Shown piece after piece: positions 57,983 through 64,000 of a stretch of 64,000 nucleotides of DNA. The position numbers were made by a program, and so were the translations under genes. How positions within the stretch are numbered: position 1 is the first letter of the stretch; each line of letters starts with the position of its first letter. The notes under the pieces were generated by a model. It worked only from the letters and a program-made list of their open reading frames with translations, did no database searches and had not been told where the DNA came from. Source of the stretch: Clavaria fumosa. Its lineage: Eukaryota > Basidiomycota > Agaricomycetes > Agaricales > Clavariaceae. The stretch is taken from positions 1,736,001-1,800,000 of the forward strand of contig OX637801.1 of the NCBI GenBank assembly GCA_951802425.1, written 5' to 3'.

Positions 57983-58542
57983 GTTCACAACTAAGCAGAA
58001 TAGCCACTACTTGGTATACCCAAGAGGTAACAGGATTATCCTGTGCTCCTCGAAGGTCCACCTTTGAGGAACTAATAACTGCTATGTTTAAGCAGTTCCT
58101 GACTGAGGTAACAGCCCAGAAGGCAGTGGATGCCTTCTATCAGGTGAAATTTGCAAAGGTGAAAGGCACCTTAGGATTCTGGAACAAGCTGGTCCAGGCA
58201 GCGGAGCAGATGCTCACTCCACCTGACGCTGGTACAATGAAGAGGCAGTTCCTTAACAAACTGCCTAACGAGATGGTGGAGGCCATCTTCAAAACTCGCA
58301 TGATTAGCGTTGAGTTATCCTCTGTTGAGGATATTATCAACACTAGTTGCCAAGTGGAAGCAACCCTCCACTATCTCCAACAGCAGAGGGCAGTGCCTTC
58401 ATCAGGGAACCAAGCAGGTCCCAAAGGAAACCCACCCACGGGTAGAGTACCAGTGGGGCAGCAGTTTGTGAGACTGCAGCCATATCAGCCACACACAGAC
58501 TGCAGGCAGGTACCTCACAGGGTGCTGGTTTTGCGAGTACAG

Positions 58543-60033
58543 TGTTGTGGGGCCAGGCGATCATGATTGGGGCCTCAATTGGGTGATCAAGACCCAGGGA
58601 GATGGTGTCACTCCCACGGTGACCAAATTGGGGTGTGGGAAGCAATTGGCACTGATGCCATAGCACCCACTTTGCCTAATTAGGTGTACTCCTCCCAAGT
58701 GAAGGTCACAGGCTTCATGACCTTTGCCCATTAAATGCACAGCCCTCCCCTTGTCCTATCTTGGTCTGGGAAGTTGGCTAAGCTCAATTAGGACTAGAAC
58801 GAGGTCTAGTGGAGTGTGAATCCAGTGCTATTAATAATCCCATACTATCCCAGGATAAGACAGAGGAGAGTAAATGAAGTAAAGACAAGATAAGGTCGTA
58901 ATCGGGCTGTAGAAGCATCCAGAAGGTTGTGGAAGCAATCGGGAGTGGCTGCAGGGTGTTTTCCCACATTCTCCTGGCACTAGGTCACTGATATCGAGTC
59001 AGTATGACTCAATATGAATATTTTTAGAATATGCAAAACCTTCGAAGTAAAATAACTTGTTATGGAAACAAGTTAAAATTATGAATCCTTTTGAGGATAT
59101 AACCTCTGATTTATCCTCAATTATGAATATAATAACCACCTTTTACGTTCGGTGGTTATTGAGATATACATTATTTACTGTAAATAGAAAGTAGTCGATT
59201 TTCAGTATAAATACGCGGTGGAATCTTGCGTTCTACATCGCATTTTATAACCCACAAGTCGAGTGACACTCTCCAAAGGAGACCTAAGCCATAGCTAAGC
59301 TAGTTCAGCGGCTATAACCCATTTAGTATAGTTAAGGATGAAAATCTGATTATACTAAATCAAGTAATTGCTGGTTGAGGACTTAGTCCGACTAAGCGAT
59401 TATGGTATTATTGGATAGCCGGACTTCGCGTCTATTGGAAGGCGAAAGCTCCCCTTGACCGGTCAGTTATTTATTGAGTTATGAATATTCTAATTAAGTG
59501 TACAATGTCCTGTACTGTACATAAGATCAGTCTATTCATACAAAGGTATGTTTAGTGAATAACTAAAGAACCAGTGAGAATCAAGGGATGGTTTATAGAG
59601 CTTGAATGCTCTAAATAATCAGGGGAATCTCATGGTTCCTTCACCCTAATTCTCTGGCCTTTGGTTAACTAGTTATTCAATGTTTATTCTTAAACCTCAC
59701 ATATTGAATTGGCCTGAGTAGTTAATACTTATAGACTGGTCAGCTATTGAGGCATGGTGCTGATCTGTGGGTCACCACTAGGTCAAGGCAAACCCATGAG
59801 GGTCAATAGCTAAAGCTATAGGTCATGGCTACCAGGTTACTAACTAATAATAATATCTGCCCAAAGCAATGCCTTGCTAGCAGTATTGGTTTCAATACTG
59901 TTAGCAGGAAGGTATGGAACTGGAGGATCTACTAGTCCTGTAGACCAACTGTATAAAGAATTGAGGACCTGTCTGAGTCATCCTGACTCTCAGTGACTCA
60001 TTTCTGACTGCATCCAGTACCAGATCCATAACA
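58543..60033 (+). repeat. LTR family B, copy 2
   Basis: 1,491 bases, TGTTGTGGGGC...CCATAACA, homologous to 48534-49985. Flanks TACAG and GCTAG do not match. A gag relic lies to the left and integrase sequence to the right, so the LTR marks a deletion or recombination joint. Confidence 0.75.
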
Positions 60034-60740
60034 GCTAGCTACTGCAGAGTTCACTCTAAACAACTGACAACACTCTGTGACAAAATACAGCCCCTTTCAT
60101 TTAAACTATGGACATCACCCCTGAATGGGAGACATCACACTACTGAGCATAGCACATGCACCCGAGGCCTCAGAATTCACCGTGAAACTACAAAAAGCCA
60201 GAGAAAATGCAAAAAAGGCAATGGAAAAAGCTGCCCAATACATGAAAACTGCTTACGATAAACACAAAAACAAAAAAACACTTGATTACAAAAAGGGCAA
60301 CCTAGTATGGCTAGATGCAATGAACCTGAACACAGAACAACCATTGGAAAAACTCGCAGACAAGAGAGTTGGCCCTTTCGTGGTAATGGAGAAAGTAGGA
60401 CCTGCAGCATACTGACTCAACCTACCAGTCACATGGAAAATTCATCCTGTGTTCAACAAAGCATTGCTCATGCCATACATGGAAGGGAAATTCCCTAATC
60501 AAACCCCAGATGAGCACCCACCTCCCAAACTAATCGACAACCACTTACAATATGATGTAGAGGAGGTTTTAAAGAGCCAAGGCATAGATGAAAGCTACAA
60601 TACCTAATGAAATGGGCAGGCTATCCCCATGAAGACAATACATGGGAACCCAAGTCAAACCTGAAAGATGCTGCTGAAGCCATTGCAGACTTTCACTGCA
60701 AGCACCCACAAGTGGCACACTCCCTCTCAGTATCTTTCAC
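60034..60740 (+). pseudogene. Ty3 integrase C-terminus and chromodomain relic
   Basis: Reads TAEFTLNN, then after breaks KARENAKKAMEKAAQYMKTA, YDKHKNKKTLDYKKGNLVWL, LADKRVGPFVVMEKVGPAAY, a stop at 60,414, WKIHPVFNKALLMPY, then a chromodomain remnant ([26 protein letters not shown] in another frame). This is a different Ty3 family from copies 1 and 2. Several frameshifts; non-functional. Confidence 0.85.
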
Positions 60741-60759
60741 TTGAAGGGTCTCACACTCA

Positions 60760-61032
60760 TTGACCCTGATAAGGAAAAACCTTAAAAACCACAAACAACA
60801 CCACTTGTTGAACCTTTCTCCTTCACCCCACAAGCTCTCTCACTTAAACTACATTGCTTTGCCAGCTGACCACCCCCCCAAACCCCTCATTGTGGCACCC
60901 CAGGCCCACCCTACTTCGCCTGCTGAGCAGCAGGTTGGCTGTGGAACCTACCATGCCCGCAAACCTCACCCGCATCACCAGATGCCTCCCCTGTATCACC
61001 ATGGCTTAGCACCCATTCCTGGCACATGCTAG
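60760..61032 (+). CDS. short proline/histidine-rich open frame behind chromodomain
   Basis: 90 codons, MTLIRKNLKNHKQHHLLNLS through HHGLAPIPGTC. It is rich in His and Pro. It may be part of the same downstream ORF as 61089-61556, separated by stops. No family recognised. Confidence 0.3.
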   Translation: MTLIRKNLKNHKQHHLLNLSPSPHKLSHLNYIALPADHPPKPLIVAPQAHPTSPAEQQVGCGTYHARKPHPHHQMPPLYHHGLAPIPGTC

Positions 61033-61088
61033 ATGCCATATGAATCCCATGCTCACACTGCCCCAAAGGCCTGGACCCCCTGCCCCTC

Positions 61089-61556
61089 ATGACCGATGAC
61101 CCCCCTACTCGCATGCCACAATTTTGGCTCAACCGAAACTTACTTGAGCCAGCAGACAACCTGTGGCTGTGTGGAATGGCAGAGCGCATATCAGTAGTGA
61201 TCAGCCATGCCCTTTGGCATGAGATGTGTGACCTCAGCTTTGAGCAACAACACCAAATCCTCTGGGCCTCCCCAATTTTGGCCAAGCTCTGGATCAACTG
61301 CCACACCTCATGCCTGCGATTTGAGGTCCCCTTACCACCCAAACCCATTCTACAAGAGGAGTGGGCAGTCCATTATTGTTGCAGGGGTCCCCCACTCATT
61401 GTGCCAATCACCACCAATGTTATGTCTCCATGGATCATACCTATGGATGACTACAAGCACCCCCTCATCCCCACAACCTGTGACACTAGTGTCAACCATC
61501 CTACTGAAGCTCCACCACCACCTCCTCAAGAATGTGAGGAGAGCCTAGAAGCTTGA
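61089..61556 (+). CDS. extra ORF downstream of pol in a Ty3 element, unknown
   Basis: 155 codons in element orientation between the chromodomain and the polypurine tract. It reads PQFWLNRNLLEPADNLWLCG, MAERISVVISHALWHEMCDL and SPWIIPMDDYKHPLIPTT, then a proline run. The mix of aromatic and charged residues looks coding, not random. Ty3 elements normally end with integrase, so this would be an accessory or captured gene. I cannot name it; decay or chance are possible. Confidence 0.4.
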   Translation: MTDDPPTRMPQFWLNRNLLEPADNLWLCGMAERISVVISHALWHEMCDLSFEQQHQILWASPILAKLWINCHTSCLRFEVPLPPKPILQEEWAVHYCCRGPPLIVPITTNVMSPWIIPMDDYKHPLIPTTCDTSVNHPTEAPPPPPQECEESLEA

Positions 61557-61578
61557 TGGGCCCACCAAGACATTGGTC

Positions 61579-62074
61579 CACAGGGAGGGGATTATGTGAG
61601 ATTTTCATCACATGATCTCCTTCACTCATCACATGCCCCACCCTCTTCTCACACTATGCATGTACCCTCTTTTCCCTTTATCATGCTCCACATGCTACAC
61701 CCCTTCCTCCCCTGTCACATATGACTCATGCCTTTCCTTGCCCCTTTCGCATGCCGCATGCCCTCCCTACAACTCACTATGACTCACTTCTCAGTAGTAT
61801 ATAAGTAGTTGCTTCTGTAATGACTGTCCCTAGGTTGTTACCTTCAATCACATCTCCAGTTTGCTCCTGCTCAGCCAACCTTGACCCAGGTCCCTCGAAC
61901 ACACCAGAGTCAGATTTGGCTCTTGTTGACAGACATACTGGCTAGAGTTGCTCATTTCTTGTACAACAATTTTATAATAAGCCTTGACTGTAGTCTCGAG
62001 TCAAGAAAACACAGATTCATTGTCCCCAGGAAGGGATATCCAATCTTGAATTTGTCTAGGATCCAATGGTGTCA
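61579..62074 (+). repeat. polypurine tract and LTR start of the third Ty3 family
   Basis: CACAGGGAGGGGATTA at about 61,580-61,594 is followed by TGTGAGATTTTCATCAC, a likely LTR start at 61595, with TATATAAGTAG near 61,799. I cannot fix the LTR end; the rest to 62,074 shows no gene. Confidence 0.55.
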
Positions 62075-62549
62075 CTACAGATACCCAATTGTACTTGGCA
62101 AGGAAAGGGTTGAGGTGGGCTCAGTCTTCCAGTTCAGGATGAACATCATAGATGGCATGATATGTTGCTGCCACAAATGTTTGTGCAGATGGCTGCGTTG
62201 CTGGGGCTGGTGCACATGATGGTACAACAACAGGGTAACAAGCAGCATTGGAATCAAACCAGACCGCCACAGGTGGGTAGTCTTGAACTGAGGATTGATG
62301 CTTGTCCTTGACATGCTTGCACATCATCGCTATTGACTTGCAGCCATGACAGCATTGGGGGAATGAGCACCTAAAACCAGCATGGTATGGGATTCCCGGA
62401 ATGGCTGGACAGCTGATGTCATGTTCATCAAAATGATCTGATTCATGGATGTTATGCTTGCGAACAAGGAGTTCTAATTGCTCAGGTGAGATGGGGGATG
62501 GATCATGGTGCAGGGAACTGTGTTGGTGGCATTGAAGGCAGTGGGGCAC
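62075..62549 (-). pseudogene. OrsD-like zinc-finger (DUF3505) fragment
   Basis: A minus-strand frame of 142 codons, PHCLQCHQHSSLHHDPSPIS, then CPAIPGIPYHAGFRCSFPQC and MMCKHVKDKHQSS. Spacing C-x2-C...H and C-x4-C...H-x4-H matches the paired zinc fingers of OrsD-family proteins, which in agaricomycetes sit in front of RecQ-type helicases in repeats. Only the N-terminal domain is here. A relic of the same kind of gene as the RecQ fragment at 20.4 kb is likely. Confidence 0.6.
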
Positions 62550-62799
62550 AATCCCTATTTGACAAATGATGCATATGAGCAGTCAAAGTGGTTGGTAGAG
62601 AATGCAACTGCAAAGGTTAAGAGCGCTTGAAGTGACAATATCTGTGTGGCCATATGGGATACAGAAGACATTGAAGCTATCGCCATCTTCAACATTGCAT
62701 TTAGTATCTGTAAGAAATGCTGCAGTAAATCCACTCACTGTCTGTCTGATTTTTGAGTTGCGCTGTTGATCCAATGCCAAGGGGTAAACTTAGCAGGGG
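62550..62799 (-). other. unassigned, adjacent to OrsD relic
   Basis: A minus-strand open frame (62583-62780) has no recognised motif. Possibly a neighbouring exon of the OrsD-like gene. Confidence 0.3.
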
Positions 62800-64000
62800 T
62801 GTTAGGGATGGGAGTAATCCCACAGTTGGAATACAGAGTATGTAGTAATGCATAGCCTACAATCATTCATCATTGTGGCTAGTAGTCATGAGAACCTCTA
62901 GGAGCACAGTTCTATTAGTACTCTAAGAGGAGCACTAGCAATAGTGTCTCAGTGGCAAAGCATATCACCTACCACACTCCTCTGTATTGCCTATAGGATC
63001 ACTCTTATGTCACCAGAGTGATTCTGTGGTTCTAGGTAATCTCTGACAAGTCCCATTGACAGGATAATTCCTTACTCCTATTGTGAATAAGAGTAAATAT
63101 GCAAACATTACACAAAGCTATGCAAATCTCATTGCATAATTGCATAGGCATATGAAGGATATATTGTAAGGATGTCATGTTAATACTTTCAGGGTTTCAG
63201 TATGTATGCCCCTCAAAGTAGAGACATTGCATGTAGCATTCTTATAGTCAAATCATTATATCCACCTATGGGACTGTTATTTTGTACCATGTAGCATATA
63301 GGTGTATGCCTACATTTATTGTCTACATGTCTACAAAGTTTCATGGGAAAGCAATAGGAACTGGCTGAGATATTTACAAAAGGAATTATTGTAAATATTG
63401 CACCAAAAATGCGAACTGTTATAGCATGCCAGGTTCCTATTCTACTATTCTGCATATAGTATCAAACTATAGCTATATTTTATCTCTACCTATGTGCAAA
63501 GTTTCATGAGGATTGGTTGAGAGCTCATGGAGTTATTCACAGTTTAGTAAAACTTGTGGACACTCAAAGTGCTGTACCTGCCCAGTTGGGACAGTCATCC
63601 AAAGTCTTGGAGCCATCCATCCTAAAGGGGGATGAGTTTCACAGGGGAACCATATCTAGAAATTATTACTTAAGCAGGAGTGCTTAGATAATTGTTAAAT
63701 CCCAAGGGCAAAGCCAGAACACCTTTTAGGTGGCCAGAGAGTAAGCCAGAGTGACAAAATTGCCTAATTAGGAAGGTTAGAGCAGAGTTTGAACTTTAAA
63801 ATCAAACCTTTGAACTGTCTTTCAAAACTGACTCAGAGGCCCACACACTCATTGGGAGTACTTGTTAATAAATTTACTGTATCAGGCCAATGTACAGCCT
63901 CCTCTGAGTCACTTCAAAACAGCCTTGACTAATTTAGGGAAGTACAAATAGGGGAAATGACTCTGTCTGACTCATTCAGGCACATTTCAGCATATTCTCT
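62800..64000 (-). repeat. LTR-like family C, copy 2 (runs off the window)
   Basis: Starts TGTTAGGGATGGGAGTAATCC at 62800 and is the reverse complement of 50,565-51,787 with moderate divergence (for example GCAATATTTACAATAATTCC in both). The other end lies beyond 64,000. Confidence 0.8.

Larger units (their letters stand above)
51788..58542 (+). pseudogene. gag relic of another LTR family, split by Ty3 copy 2
   Basis: Left part: GEPHRWFLNPW and MAYPALPTVGSARANRPDGP (51.9-52.1 kb), IEPPELYDKQDDLIVWERWL (52.2 kb), then after a one-base frameshift RVVGPQLENQCVMLAGS ends at the Ty3 target site. Right part from 57,988: QLSRIATTWYTQEV, STFEELITAMFKQFLTEVTA, KAVDAFYQVKFAKVKGTLGF, TMKRQFLNKLPNEMVEAIF. 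Removing Ty3 and one GTTCA gives a continuous frame VMLAGSQLSRIATTWYTQE. This is a retrotransposon gag core. It runs into LTR B copy 2 at 58,543. Confidence 0.82.

Overview
The window looks like a mushroom-forming basidiomycete (Agaricomycetes) genome. The genes are small and intron-dense, with introns of about 50-70 bases. Paralogue choice (a YANK-type kinase, Sur2, Prp40 with an RD/RE tail) and the repeats (chromodomain Ty3 elements, Helitron, OrsD/RecQ-like relics) agree with that. I cannot name the species. All gene models were read by eye from splice signals and remembered family consensus; nothing was searched or computed.

Bases 1-17,680 are a compact housekeeping block of eleven genes: CAF40/CNOT9 (5' end outside the window), SUR2, MAK16, an FMP32/MCUR1-type mitochondrial protein, GUK1, a YANK kinase, ZPR1, NUP53, ATP1, mitochondrial ribosomal protein bL21m and PRP40. 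Most alternate in strand, with short shared divergent promoters and convergent 3' ends. A second, two-gene host island lies at 30,904-34,241: SUI2 (eIF2-alpha) and an EH-like proline-rich protein.

The rest is repeat. At 18.6-21.1 kb are a gag relic split by a solo LTR and a RecQ-like helicase relic. At 21.47-30.72 kb is a four-level nest: a hAT relic holds a Ty3 chromodomain element, which holds a 1.4-kb solo LTR, which holds a miniature TRIM element; each level has its own target-site duplication (one is diverged). At 34.2-37.9 kb is a second Ty3 relic, inside a stretch with no CpG from 34,242 to 36,012. At 37.99-43.7 kb is a Helitron Rep-helicase gene on the minus strand, with a hairpin 3' terminus. 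At 43.88-48.0 kb, divergent from it, are a gene of unknown function split by a solo LTR and a nucleotidyltransferase-like gene. At 48.5-64 kb are further LTRs, a gag relic into which a nearly pristine Ty3 chromodomain element (52,367-57,982) has jumped, an integrase/chromodomain relic with an extra downstream ORF, an OrsD-like zinc-finger relic, and an inverted copy of an LTR seen at 50.6-51.8 kb.

One theme ties the repeats together. LTR pairs differ mostly at CpG sites, several unrelated repeat genes carry TGA where CGA (Arg) is expected, and the oldest relic has no CpG left. This fits long-term CpG methylation and deamination of repeats. The most interesting candidates for new biology are the Helitron-linked divergent gene pair, the intact-length Ty3 element with an altered integrase catalytic residue and TG...TA LTR ends, and the extra ORF behind a chromodomain polyprotein.
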